DNA of 64,000 nt from Steinernema hermaphroditum (taxonomy: Eukaryota > Nematoda > Chromadorea > Rhabditida > Steinernematidae): positions 8,952,769 through 9,016,768 of the forward strand of contig CM059624.1 of assembly GCA_030435675.1 (NCBI GenBank). Direction: 5' to 3'. The notes under the pieces were generated by a model, which was not told the origin of the DNA, did not search any database, and was given only the letters and a program-made list of their open reading frames with translations. Numbering within the stretch: position 1 is the stretch's first letter; every line of letters starts with the position of its first letter. The position numbers and the translations under genes were made by a program. This document shows, in pieces, positions 13,080 to 25,632 of this stretch.

Positions 13080-13575
13080 AAAGTATTTAGAGGCAGAGAG
13101 CACTAAGAAATTCTAAACTTGATAAATTTGGAGTCTTGGAGAACTTTCGGAGAATTGGAGAATTCTGGAGTTGACAAGCACAAATTTGAGAGTATATACT
13201 GTGTATACGGTAGTCGTGCACTCAAATAATTTGTTCTGATGAGAGATAACACCGTAATACGTCCTAATTTATCATTCTGTGCCTTGGAGCATGTCCATTC
13301 GTCAAGGTTGTGTGGCACTTCAGAAGGGCCTCCACCCCCATCCGAGGCTGTTTGGGCGCGTGGGAGAAGTGATCCGCACTTCCGGGGCCCACATTTGGCG
13401 CCGTTTTCGTGTTGTTTCGTCGTTCCAACGACCCGACCGAAGCGAATAACACTCTAATCGGTGTCGACGTCGCCGCCAGAGGGCCGGAAGTCGCGCAAAT
13501 CGGTCGCCAGGAGGGAGAACGACTCGCAGAGAGGGCCGAGAGAAGGGCCCAGCCCTCCAGCGTCCCTCCCTCGAA

Positions 13576-13667
13576 ATGTTCGCGGAAAGGAAGAAACTCT
13601 TCCACTCTCACGCCGTCATGACCACCGCTCTCCTCCACATGGAGAACCAGCTCATCTACGAGAACAG
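13576..13667 (+). CDS. Orphan first-exon candidate
   Basis: Opens with an ATG and reads MFAERKKLFHSH, then MTTALLHMENQLIYEN, up to a GTCAGT donor at 13668. Codon use is GC-rich like neighbouring genes, and the flanks are not repeats. No family is recognised and the next exon was not identified with confidence; 14383-14490 is a possible partner but the phase does not fit simply. Confidence 0.2.
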
Positions 13668-14382
13668 GTCAGTGGCCACCGAACGAAAACCCCAGGTCCA
13701 CACCCACACTGCCCTCGCATCAGTGGAATCAGCTGCACACACTAAAGAACCAAAGCTTTTTGGTTTTGGTTAATATACAAATGAACCGGTACAACACCTA
13801 ATTGTCTCTTCACGTTGGCTTGAGACAAAAAAAAATTCGTCGTTCTGTGGAGACTTTGAGAAGGTGCTGCTGAAGAGAGATACATGGATATCCTAGAAGA
13901 ATTATCATTCAGTTACATCCTGAACTGGATCCCAGCACACTAAAAGAAGACCTGGAGTCACTAGAGATGTTCATTTTTCTCCGCTTATTGCCCGAAATGT
14001 GTTCATAAGTGGAGAGGTGTAGGAAAGAGTTATTTTTCGTTCGGGCAATTGTAACGGACTGTAGTCAGTCGCTCAAAACAGATCCAGTCACGGACTCCTC
14101 CGTGTCCAATCATCGCAGGCCTCCCGACAGTCAGCGCCTCGCTCCTTGCACCCCTTTCCCACTTCCCGGCTCCCTTGAAAAGGAAGGAGTTTCCGAATTT
14201 CCGGCCATTATTTTCGTGAGTGGCCCGGGGTCGGACGGTGTCTGTCGGGGCTCCTTTGCTCATTGACAAACAATGGTGGTCATAGAGACATCGGCTGACA
14301 CGTGTGGCACGGCTTCTGAAACGGCCCTAATTAGGAGGGGACCGGTCCGAGGCGTCAGTGTGTCCCTTCCCGCAGGTAGGCG

Positions 14383-14490
14383 ATGGCGAAGGGCATCTAC
14401 GCCTCCAGTGCCTCGGCCCCGTGGCTCTCTTCACCCTCCTTCGCCGCTTCGTTCCTCCATTTGGCCGACCTGGACGAGGACGTCATGTGA
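14383..14490 (+). CDS. Orphan short exon or micro-ORF
   Basis: A polypyrimidine/CAG acceptor precedes an ATG reading MAKGIYASSASAPWL and ending HLADLDEDVM. The final TGA overlaps a GTGAGT donor, so it may be an exon of a larger gene. No homology is recognised. The rest of 13.7-15.1 kb shows no gene. Confidence 0.2.
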   Translation: MAKGIYASSASAPWLSSPSFAASFLHLADLDEDVM

Positions 14491-15059
14491 GTGGATGTTC
14501 CCGAGGACTCTGCTCTATGTGGACGGACCCGTTTTGGTTTTATAACTTTCGGAAAAGAGAGTCTCTTGAAGACCGTGTGGCCAGGATTGCAGTGTGTACT
14601 TATCAGAACAGGACGTCGACCTTTTTCCCGGCCCTAAAGAGACACAAATGAGCATTTGTTTCACCTGAGTGAAGGACATGCGCAAAAGAATCCTTGTTTA
14701 CTCGAATCGTTTTCTGGGAATCTCGGTGAGCTCAGGCCTCCCTGATTAATGACCACCCGGTCTCCTTTCAATTACATCACTTCGCCATCGGTGACTTTTC
14801 ATTTTTCCTCTTCCTCTGCTCCGTCTCCGAGTTTCCTTCCAGATTTCCGAAAGTGATTTTCTTCCCAAATGTCATACGTTCATTCCCAACCTTTCCAAAT
14901 TTGCGAAAACAGAAACTCTAACTCCTTCAGCGAACTTCGATAAAAACGATTAGCACGAGATAAGATCATGCTCTCCGCTGATCACAGCCTCCACGGCGCC
15001 CCCGATCTGCTCGGGATCGAATCCTCGGCGCGACTGGCACGACGATGGCGTCGCCATAG

Positions 15060-16515
<1,456 letters not shown>

Positions 16516-16639
16516 GAAACGATTGTTTATTCGCTTTGCACTGTATAGCGTGCAACAATAAACATCACTGGACGCTTCTGACACTGTTTCGACGACGCCA
16601 CCTCCAGCTCGTCGTCGCCTCTTGCCATCTCCGTCGATG

Positions 16640-17120
16640 ACTAATCCTGAGCACCGGTATCGGGTAAATTCCGCGGATGGGAAAGTTCCGTGGATGGAAA
16701 ATTCCGCGTAGTGGGTAAATTCCGCGGAGTGGGTAAATTCCGCGGACTCGTTGGATTCCAAACGTGCTCAAAGCGAACGTAGGACCATGCATCCCTACAA
16801 ATTTAGGCTGCGAGCGAGCCGCAGGCGAGCTCTGTATTCATTTTCGGCTTGGCTTAGGCTCAGGCTTAGGACTATGCCTGTTGATTTAACGCGAGCCCGA
16901 AGGGCGATCCTTGTTGTCTTAACAGCTTCGCTGATATCCTAGTACTTCTGACCTAGATTCCAAATTATGGAGTTCTGTATTCATTTGGATATCCCAAAGT
17001 GTATAACCTGATGCATCCTAGAAAATTTCTGCAAGAAATGAAGGCTAACAAGAGCTATAATAACCGAACGAATATTTTTAAAGTCCGCGGAATTTACCAT
17101 CCGCGGAATTTTCCCATAAT
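16640..17120. mobile_element. Repeat element flanked by inverted CCGCGGAATTTAC motifs
   Basis: Four direct copies of a GTAAATTCCGCGGA-like motif lie at 16660-16750, and inverted copies (CCGCGGAATTTACC) at 17085-17117. Between them, 16799-16942 is a segment repeated in inverted orientation at 47521-47670. No intact coding sequence. Probably a non-autonomous element carrying another insertion. Confidence 0.55.
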
Positions 17121-17189
17121 CCTGAGCGCCATGCGGACTAGATAGGTTGTGGACTCTTGAGATATGGTACTGAGCTATTGGTTAGGCGG

Positions 17190-17640
17190 AAGCCACCAAA
17201 GCAGAAGCTGTAAAAGCTGTTTTCCGTCTTCCAGAGGGAATTTGGACACCCGGAAGCCGTAGTACCACCACCGTTGACAACAAGATGCCCGACGCCAGGA
17301 ATCTGACGCCCGACGCTGCGTGAGATGTCATCCCGGAGGCCGCCGACGCTCTGAGGACACTAAGACGCAACCCCGGACCACGGACTCATTTCTCCGAAGC
17401 AGATGCGAACTCAGAAGCCTCCCCTGTGCCGCAAACGCCCAGAGAAGAAGAAGTTCCACCGCCATTTGCCAAGTTTTGCCAATTCGCAGATGCCCCATGA
17501 AGCGCGTCGACACCAACCGGTTCGACATCTACGCCGGGCCAGGGATGAAGCCGGCTACAACGAGACATCCTATGCTTGTCTATTATTCGGTGTCGTACAA
17601 GGCGTAAGCCTTTGATTCACGAAATAAAGTCGTGTAAAGT
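17190..17640 (+). repeat. Dispersed repeat family A, copy 1
   Basis: About 430 bases closely matching 49390-49830 in the same orientation, beginning near GGACACCCGGAAGCCGTAGT and ending GGCGTAAGCC then TTTGATTCACGAAATAAAG. Reading frames inside are broken. The shared 3' tail also closes family B at 37540-37580, which suggests retroposition or one parent element. Confidence 0.6.
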
Positions 17641-18194
17641 CCCGAAAAAAGGGAGATGAATAGAAGTCGAGAAGGTGCCGATACATGCTGGCATATGGTC
17701 AATGAAATGAAGTGTGGAGAAAGGAACTGAGAGGGGACCGTCTGTTGAAAAAGAGGTAAGAACTCGGACTAAGAAGGCCTAGTTCATCCAAGAAGCAATC
17801 CTAAAAGCGTCCGTATTTAAAACTCTGATGATAGCGGAAGGCATAATCGACCTTCTTAATCTCCGTGCAGTGGTCCCACTACCATTCCTTATCGCATTCG
17901 CAAGTCAACTTCCGCAGAAGCAGCTGCAGTGCACGGTGCGAACACAAAGCCCCCTTGGCAATGATCTGTTGTGTTTTGCTGTTTTCAGAGTGAGTCATTC
18001 CTTGTCGGTCTGTACGCCCTCCCAATGGGACACCCAGGACAGTAAGGTGCTGCTCTCTTCCTGCTGCACAAAACCCCTGCGGCCGCTAGCTTTTCTCAAT
18101 TCACTGAATGTAAACAAAAACCGTGCGACACCGTCTATGCACCCATATCAGTTACGAGCGCTAATCCGGTATCGCCGCGTATGGCACTGCATCG
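17641..18194. other. Intergenic
   Basis: Upstream region of the GT92 gene. No convincing exon or element was seen. Confidence 0.4.
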
Positions 18195-19562
18195 ATGAAG
18201 AAGGTGATTCGACTGGCGCTCGTCGGCTTCTCGCTCTTCCTCCTCTGGAAAACCTTCGACCTGCTCAGGTTGGTCCTCCTTCTCGCCTCTCACAGTCCCT
18301 TTCAGGCCCTCCTCCGGCCACCAGAAGATCTCCTCTGCGTTCGCGACTCCCGAGTTTCGACGCCTCGGGGAGCGCACCTTCTTCTTTTCTTCCTTCGTTG
18401 ACCTTCGCAATGGGAACATCGGATTCCCGATGCTGAGGACCGTCGCCCTTCTCACGCGCTCCGCCGCTAACGAGGACTTCTTCTGCCACTTCGGCTTCCG
18501 GAAGACGGAGGCGAAGCTCTACGAGCTTGCCGAGAACCACGGACGCCGCTTCGGCGCGTTTCTTCTCAGCTGCCCGATCCCCGATGTCGAAAGACCTCCG
18601 AAACGCTTCTCCTTGGGCACGCAAAATGAGGAGACCGATCTGGAGGTTACCTACCTGATTGAGGATGCGGACTTCACGCCGTGGTGGGTGCCTCTAGAAG
18701 ACTTCCGAAGAGTCCGTTTCCAGCTCGAAGCACTCCGTATGCGTTCCTTCTTTCTTCGGGAAGAGGTACTCTGCTAGGGACATTATCGAGTTCGTCGAAC
18801 TCAATCGCCTCCTAGGCGTCGAGAAGATCTTCTTCTACGTCGACAGAGCGACACTAGAGCCCGAAGTTGCCAGAACCGTCGACTTCTATGACTCTCGGGA
18901 GTAGGCGACCCGGTCACCACCCCCCACAGTCTCCCGATTCCTTTCAGTCTTCTGCATGCCATACAATTCAAACTTCCGATCTCCGAGGACGACATCTGGT
19001 ACCACGGCCAGCTGGCTACCGTAACCGACTGTCATTACCGTAATATCGGCTATTCGAAGTATGTCGCCTTCCATGACATCGACGAGGTCATGGTGCCCCG
19101 GGATGCAACACGCACGGTAGTCGAGCTCCTCGATGCCATGGGAAACGCGAGCATCGCTTCTTTCCGTGTCTCTACCGTATCCTTCGATACGTCGTGAGTC
19201 TAAACCTACCGTAGTCCTCTACTTTTCTTCAGCAACGTCGCCGCCCCCATCAAGATGAACGCGGTTCAGTTCTCCGGCTACGCCGATCGCCTTTTCACGA
19301 AGTGCATCCTTAGGCCAGAGATGGTCTTCGAGCAGGTGCATTGAAGGGGTTTACCGTAATCCAAGGCCTCTTTCAGGGTATCCATCACACAAGCCGCGTG
19401 GTCCAGGACCACTTCAAGACAATTTCGATCTCGGACGCCCTTTTGCGGCTTCACCACTACAAGCGGGCGAATCCGGCCATGAAAGACGCCATTGTGCCCG
19501 AGAAGTACGGTAGCGCGTTCGAACACAACTATAGGAAAATGTGTGATTTGCTCAGAGTCTAA
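18195..19562 (+). CDS. GT92 (DUF23) glycosyltransferase
   Basis: Golgi type II membrane galactosyltransferase family, expanded in nematodes; characterised members galactosylate core fucose. Six exons: 18195-18268, 18306-18683, 18724-18900, 18948-19193, 19233-19335 and 19377-19562, giving 387 aa with all phases consistent. The N-terminus MKKVIRLALVGFSLFLLWK is a signal anchor. Family landmarks are SVCVPSFFGKRYSARDIIEF, RLLGVEKIFFYV, DDIWYHGQLATVTDCHYR, YVAFHDIDEVMVPR (the D-x-D site) and a C-terminal LRLHHYKR block. The 40-nt intron at 18684-18723 is needed to reach the SVCVPSFFG frame. Its stop at 19560-19562 is one base from the stop of the convergent gene. Donor and acceptor sugars are not determinable here. 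Confidence 0.9.
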
Positions 19563-19563
19563 T

Positions 19564-21637
19564 TTATTGAAAAGAGTTTCTAAGTTTGTCGTTGATGTTC
19601 TGCAGAGGCGTCATCGAGCAGACGAACTCGTGCTTCTCGGAGCAGTCCTCCAGGTGCCACATCTGCAATGGTGCCGACTACGGTGTTTCTGAGGGTACTG
19701 TACCTTCTCTTCCTCCCGCAGGACGCATTCCCCGTTCTCGGGGAGTATCTCGAGGTGCTTCGCAATGGGTTTCACGTAGTCCTCCGAGAGCGGCGATGCG
19801 TTCACCCACTCCAGGGTACCGTAGCTTCCACGTCTAAGACCGAGCCAGACGCCTAGGAGAGGATTCAGAAGAGGTCTCGGGAGGGGACTCACCCTGGTGA
19901 CGTGTAGAGGGCTTCGGGTCGTCGCTGAAGATCGCGTTCTCCGAAGTGTTGGGGAACAGAGGACGGTCCTGGTGGGGGCGCATCTTCTCGAGGGACTCTT
20001 CGGAGCAGATGTCTCTCGAGAAGAGCTTCAGGACGTCGTCGAGGGTGCCGTTGGCGACGACGTGGCGTTCGGAGGTCGCTAATGCCCGCAGTGTAGATTC
20101 ATCGACGAACTCGGAGTTCCCGATGGCATAGATACTCAGATTCTGAACATTCCCGGTGCTATCGTAGTCCGAAGTGCCTACCCTGTTGTTCTTCATGAGT
20201 TCGTACTCAGTGGTGACAAGGTCGCTGGTGACTCCGTCGGTGAGGAAGACGACCCACGTGAGGTCAACGTTCGGACGGATGTTCCTCCAATCGGCGACGA
20301 TGCGGCGCGCGGCGAATCCGAGGGCCGACTTCGGCATCCGCTTCCAGCCGACCGTCGAGAGGTTCCGCCGGAAGACAGCCAGCGACTCGAAGGAGTCCAT
20401 GGGGACGTCGTAGTCGAGGACGGGGCTGTCGCCGACCTGCACGACGGCCGCGTTCCAGAACTCCGTGGCCTCGTTGATTGCCTCGACGATCTCGGAGACC
20501 CAGGCAACGGACCGGTTGAAGCGGTCAGCGCCGACGGACTGGCTGCCGTCAAGAACGAAGACGACATCAACCTCCATGTCGGCGCAATTCTCGGGGAGAC
20601 ACTCGCGGCGTCGCTCGAAGAAGTCGGCACCCCTCTCCAGTGGATTCATCGCCTCCGAGTTCCCCCTCCGGTTCCTCGACAGCAGAATGCACTCTCGCGC
20701 CCCCCTGAACGCTACCGTAGTGGTTTCCCGAGGAGACACACACCTGTAGTAGACGACGGACTTGCAGCGTTTCCCCAGAAGACACTTCTCGCAGCGCCAG
20801 CACTTCGAGAGGCACTCCTTCTCGGTGACGTTCTCTACTACCGTATCCGCGAAGCCCACCAGCGAGGAGTGCTTGAACTTGTCGAAACAGTTCCGGACCC
20901 CCGGGAGCATGCGGATCTCCTCTCTCCCCACCACGCTCGGCCCCTCTGAAGCGCCCTTAGAAGCCTCTCGGAGAGGAACCCACCTTCCACGGGGATCGCG
21001 TCGAAACACTTGTTCTCGAAGTATTCGACGCTTTTTCCGGAGTCCGAGTTCTTCACGAAGAGTTCAGGACTCTCGGCGGCCGCGGCGTCGTTCAGGACGC
21101 ACTCCTTTGTCTTCTCGAACCAGATGGCCGATTTGCAGACGAAGGCGAACCGCGGCGTCGAGTGGAGGCAGTGCTCGGCGCACTCCGTGGCGCTCCGGAC
21201 ATCCCCCGGGGAGACGACGGCGCTCCCTAGGAGCACGAAACCCGGCGTACGCTCGAAGCACTCGCTCTCCGATGGTGCCTTCCCCTCGTCGAATTGGAGT
21301 AGGCGATCCGCGCGAAAGGCCAAGTAGTTCACAAAGTTGTCGTCGCGCTCCCCGCTGATCACCGCCAGGTCGCTACCGTACCTCAGCCGGCACTCGTCTC
21401 GTGCCTCGGGCCATCGCTCACTCCGCGTGCTGCAAATTGACCCTATATTCGATCACCATTGGATCCCAATCGTAGAAGTGCATCTCTGCGATCTCCCCTA
21501 TTTGGAAAAGTACAAGTAAAGTCCCACCTGTAGAACCAGCACTTCCCGTCGAAGAAGGTCCACTTCTCGGGACACACGAGCGCCTCAGTCAGGAGGAAGA
21601 TCGCCAGAAGGAGGCTCAGAGTCGTCCACCGTCGCAT
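19564..21637 (-). CDS. Secreted protein: C-type lectin domain split by two PAN domains and a vWA domain
   Basis: Signal peptide MRRWTTLSLLLAIFLLTEA, then CPEKWTFFDGKCWFY. After an intron comes SERWPEARDECRLRYGSDLA and DDNFVNYLAF, the first half of a C-type lectin domain. In the same exon follow a PAN/apple domain (CFERTPGF to FENKCFD), a second PAN (RNCFDKF to CILLSRN) and a vWA domain at roughly residues 300-480 (DVVFVLDGSQSVG, the MIDAS D-x-S-x-S; FLTDG). After TRHQ the next exons give GVWLGLRRGSYGTLEWVNAS, GECV and WHLEDCSEKHEFVC, exactly the second half of a lectin domain. Exons: 21637-21528, 21429-20984, 20945-19893 (with a probable 39-nt intron at 20743-20705), 19852-19704 and 19662-19564, about 605 aa. 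It is probably an extracellular or immune-type protein. The calcium-binding EPN/QPD motif is not seen, so sugar binding is doubtful. Confidence 0.85.
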
Positions 21638-23235
21638 TGTCGACCTACTGGACCTTCCTGGCGCCCCTAGTGCCCTCTGGAGTGTTTGCTCACGCTCACG
21701 ACCTCGAGGGTCCTTCTGGGTCGGCGCTCCTTTGTGTTGCCGATCGGCGACGATCGATCCGCGATCGGCGCCGGATCGTTCTCCAGGGGTAATCCCGGCC
21801 GTAATTACCCACTCTTTAAGGCCCCGCCCTTCCTCCCACCACGATGAGAATGCGGAATTGAGTCATTCAACTGTTCGTTTATTAACAGATCCACGGCGCC
21901 CTCCTTGGCGACTCTCCCCCGGGCCAGGGGCGTGGCGCCTTCCGCCGAATATTCGACTTTCGCCGCACGACTTCTCCGCGAGTATTACTTACCTAATTAT
22001 TCGGCACTCAGCGGCCACTTCCACTCCCTTCGACGGCGATATTGTTTCGAGGCTCCGCCACGTCATCGCCTCGAATTATGGCCCCAGGTCGTGGTAGGAC
22101 CAGGGTCCAAACCTGGCCCCTTTGTGCCAAAGGTGCGCCGGCGCATCCACTTCATTTGCATTTCGTTTCACGGCTCATCTCACAGATTATCGGAGGGGAG
22201 CGCGTTTTTTGGTGCTCCCAACTGACCTCTCCGCTAGAAGAACCTCTTTAGGAGTGCGCCTCTGATGCGATCAGAGGCGAATTAAAGTCATATTTCTTGG
22301 CCCGGGTCGCACCCTCGGTCTCCACCGCCGTGCATCTCCTCGTTAATCATCGCGCGAACAAAAAGTTTTCCCAATTTCCGACTTTGGCGCCGATCGATTC
22401 GCCCGGAGGGTTAGGGGGGCGCAGGAAGGGGTTAAGGGATTAGCAGGTCACCGACGGAGATCCGGTGCTCAGGGAGGATAACCGGGTTCTCATCGATGTA
22501 TTATTCATCGCAAGGTTGTTTTGTTGGCGAATCGACGGAATTTCGGAAGACGGCGCCGAGATGGCATCTCGTCGAGGGTCACCTTCTGGGACCCGCGGTG
22601 ATTTCAGGACACTTGTTTCGACGGCTGCTAGGCGGCTTTTGTAAAAAGAAGACAATGCAGTTGGTCCGCTTCTTGAGTGTCTCAACCGTAGCACTACATA
22701 GTTTATGACCGTTTTTCGGTGCTATGGCTGCGTAGAATGGAATCCGCTAGCGATCTTTATTTTACGACATCGCTGAATAGTCGTTAAAAGAAATATTTTA
22801 ATTATTTACGGAACGATTGTCATTTTACGTGCAATAACCTCGAGATTTACGAGCGCCTTCGGAAGAGGCGTCTCCACAGGCGCCTCGGTCCTGCCACGAC
22901 CAGGTTAGGCCCGCACCGCTGCAGCCGTAATGGCCGTGGCTTTGTTTTTCGCCTCAATTACTCGACGACTTTGGGAAATTGCCGTTGTCGTCGATGTCCC
23001 CTCAGCGCGATATGCCTAATGATTTCCGCAATTAAACACTTTTCGACTTGGCGATCGAACGTCGGCCGATTTATTATTCACTCGGCGCGTTTGTTTTCGC
23101 GCGCCGATTGCGCCCTAATTGGATTCAGATCGGAACGAAATTATGATTTAACGCGGTTCCAGGCCACGAGATCGTCCCCCCACCGCAGTCCTACCGTACG
23201 CCGTCGGCATGCAGTGAACGGGCCCCCGATGTCAC
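21638..23235. other. Intergenic, no gene seen
   Basis: A 1.6-kb stretch between two divergently transcribed secretory genes. Nothing with credible codons plus splice sites was found. Likely holds promoters and enhancers. Confidence 0.5.
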
Positions 23236-24027
23236 ATGCCGCGCGCCGTCCTCCTCTTCTGCCTCCTCTTGACGATCTACGTTGATCCAGGTGAGTGGGC
23301 CCCGAGGGCCCTCGGGAAATCGACACTGTTTACTTTCACTTCTGCGCACGGCTAATCGCCAAATGCAAGGCGCAATTTGGCCGAGGAGCGGCTAATGATC
23401 GGATGTCGTGCGCGAAGGTAATCCGAGGCGGAGGTCGATTAAAAGCGGATGCATAGGGAAGGAAAGGACGCGGGATTGTCCTGAATAATTCAGCCGATGA
23501 GCCGCTCGTTTCAGCGAAGACGCTCCTCTGCATGGACGGCATCGACTGCGATTACGGATGCGCAGAGTGCGAAGGAGTCGCCTGTCTCAAGATCATACGG
23601 TAATTCGCCCAATCCCGAATTTGCATTTAAATTGGAGCGACCCTAAATCACCGAATTTGCAAGCTCTAAGGGAATTGACCTCTTGCTTGGCCGAGCCAGG
23701 CTCCGAATCCCCTCAGATGCCCCTGCAACTAGTTCCTTCGAAACACATTCACAGAACTCCACCAGAAGCACCCCTAAAGCTGTCCTTTGCAGTCCAGCAA
23801 TCCCCTCCGGCATCGCCGGCCACCTCGACCAGCACGAGAGCATCGCCCGCACCTGCCTACCGTATGACACCCGCGACTTGGACCTGGAACCGGCGGGCTG
23901 CCGAACGAACCTCGTCAACGGACAGAAGATCTGCATCTGCTACAGCGGCGACTACTGTAACGCCGGCCCCCCGCTCAGCCCTCCTCTGGTCCTCGTCGGT
24001 CTTCTGGCAACTCTCATAATTGTGTGA
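23236..24027 (+). CDS. Ly6/uPAR-like GPI-anchored small protein
   Basis: Three exons: 23236-23290, 23515-23599 and 23793-24027, encoding 124 aa with consistent phases. The signal peptide is MPRAVLLFCLLLTIYVDPA. The mature part is Cys-rich: LLCMDGIDCDYGCAECEGVA, RTCLPYDT, then KICICYSGDYCNAG, the C-x-C ... D-x-C-N ending typical of Ly6/three-finger proteins including the nematode HOT family. The hydrophobic C-terminus (PPLVLVGLLATLIIV) with no cytoplasmic tail indicates a GPI anchor after the DYCNAG region. Ligand and role are unknown; relatives modulate receptors on neurons. Confidence 0.8.
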
Positions 24028-24774
24028 TCTGATAAAGAGCACTTAGAAGGAGCTGCTTGGTCCGCGCCGTCGCCTCGTCGGAGTCATTAATTAATAAGCA
24101 AATTGTTGTAGCGGAATGGGTAAAAACGAAATAATGAATTTTTAACGCGCGGAGCGGAGCAAGTGGCGATGACAAGTTGTTGTCACGTTGCGTGCCGCCG
24201 CGATCGATGCGAACTCCCGCCGCGAAGGAAGCGGACCCGCGCAGAAAGGTTAATTAGTTGGCGGCAGGGGAGCGCTAATTAGATTTGCGACGTCCAATTT
24301 TAATATTTAATAGAGATGACTGCGATCCCCAGAGGCGACCGACCGCGGACCCAGCAGGCCGATGCATGTCTTGATGGCGAAATCATGGTTACGACACGAT
24401 AAACGGCGGGCAAAGAGTGCTCTTGGATTCCGGGTCCGATTTGATGGGGAGGGAAGGACAGTCAAAGTAGATCCCCTTCTCAGTCAAGGCCTGCAGAACG
24501 CGTCGCTCTGTGATGGAAGAAGGGAAGGCATCGAATCCAAACTACGGTGCTGGAGCTGCAGTCGGGAATGGTTGAAATAAGAGGAAATGAAGGGGATTTT
24601 ACAGGCTCTAGACGGTCTCCTAAAGCTCAACTCTTAGTGCGCCGTTGTAGTTCGATAAAGTCATCGTCTGAAGCCGTTTTCTTTGAGAGTGTAGGACCAG
24701 TCTTGCCTGTGGCCGTTTTCTAGCGAATTCCCAGGCGTGGGTAAATTTTGGCCATTCTATGAATCTGGCACGTC
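24028..24774. other. Intergenic, no gene seen
   Basis: AT-rich part followed by mixed DNA. The first two transmembrane segments expected for the downstream receptor were searched for here and not found. Confidence 0.5.
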
Positions 24775-25553
24775 GTGGCACACATAGCACACACGTCGTG
24801 GATCGTCGTCGGCCAGGCGCTTACTTGGTTCGGGTGCCTTTTCCTCCTTCCCTCCGTTGCCATCTTACACGCGATGGCTATCTACCTTCCCTTCCGTTTC
24901 CGACGCCTCAGGCAAGAGCACGCCTTCCTCGTCCTGGGAGCCATCATTCTGGTCGGCTTTGGCCTAACCGCACCCCTCTTCTTTCCGTGCTGTGGCTACA
25001 AGTTCTACCTCGAGACCTTCTCCTGGGCCTTCGACCTCTCGAAGCCCTACACCTTCGTGTACATCACGCTGAACGTGGTCCTCCAGGTGAGACCTTCTTC
25101 CCCACGTGATTTCGCAGCCCTGCAGAGCATCTGCTTCGGTACCATGGTCATTCTCGACGTGCTGATCGTCGTCAAAGTGAGCAAAGACCGCGGAAGGCTC
25201 TACCAGAATGCGGGCTTCTCGGGGAACACTCTCTTTCGTACCAGCAACACTTCCGCCTCCGGCGTCCAAATCGCCGCCCGTCCCGGGATCAGCATGGAGA
25301 CGAGGCTCTCCGTCAGCTTCCTCTTTCTCAGCCTCTGCTTCTTCGGCTCCAACATCATCTTCAATACCTCCCAATAGTAGGTGCTCCATCACTCTTTCCT
25401 TCAACTCCTCCTTCCAGCTGGTGTCCGCCCCACCTGGCCGGCGACCTGTCGGCGCTAGGCGTGTTCCTTCTGCACGGGAAATGTCTCTCCTACGTAATCT
25501 TCGGCCGCCTTTTCCGGGGTGAAATCCGAAAAATGCTCTGCTGCCGTGTGTGA
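24775..25553 (+). CDS. Serpentine chemoreceptor-like 7TM protein, N-terminus missing
   Basis: Three exons visible: 24775-25086, 25126-25376 and 25418-25553, 232 aa. Five hydrophobic segments remain: WIVVGQALTWFGCLFLLPSV then a DRY-like position AIYLPFRFRRL; HAFLVLGAIILVGFGLTAPL; YTFVYITLNVVLQ joined to SICFGTMVILDVLIVV; SVSFLFLSLCFFGSNIIF; LSALGVFLLHGKCLSYVIFG with a short basic tail. This fits TM3-TM7 of a nematode serpentine receptor of the srx type or similar. TM1-TM2 were not found upstream, so the gene is either 5'-truncated or has a distant first exon. The chosen ATG is simply the first in frame. The intron at 25087-25125 is 39 nt and stop-free. Confidence 0.65.
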
Positions 25554-25632
25554 TTTCCCCGTAAAAGCTGTAGTTTCCTACGACACGAAAGAACGAAAAC
25601 AGTTTGCGGTACAACTGAACAACTCGTGGAGA

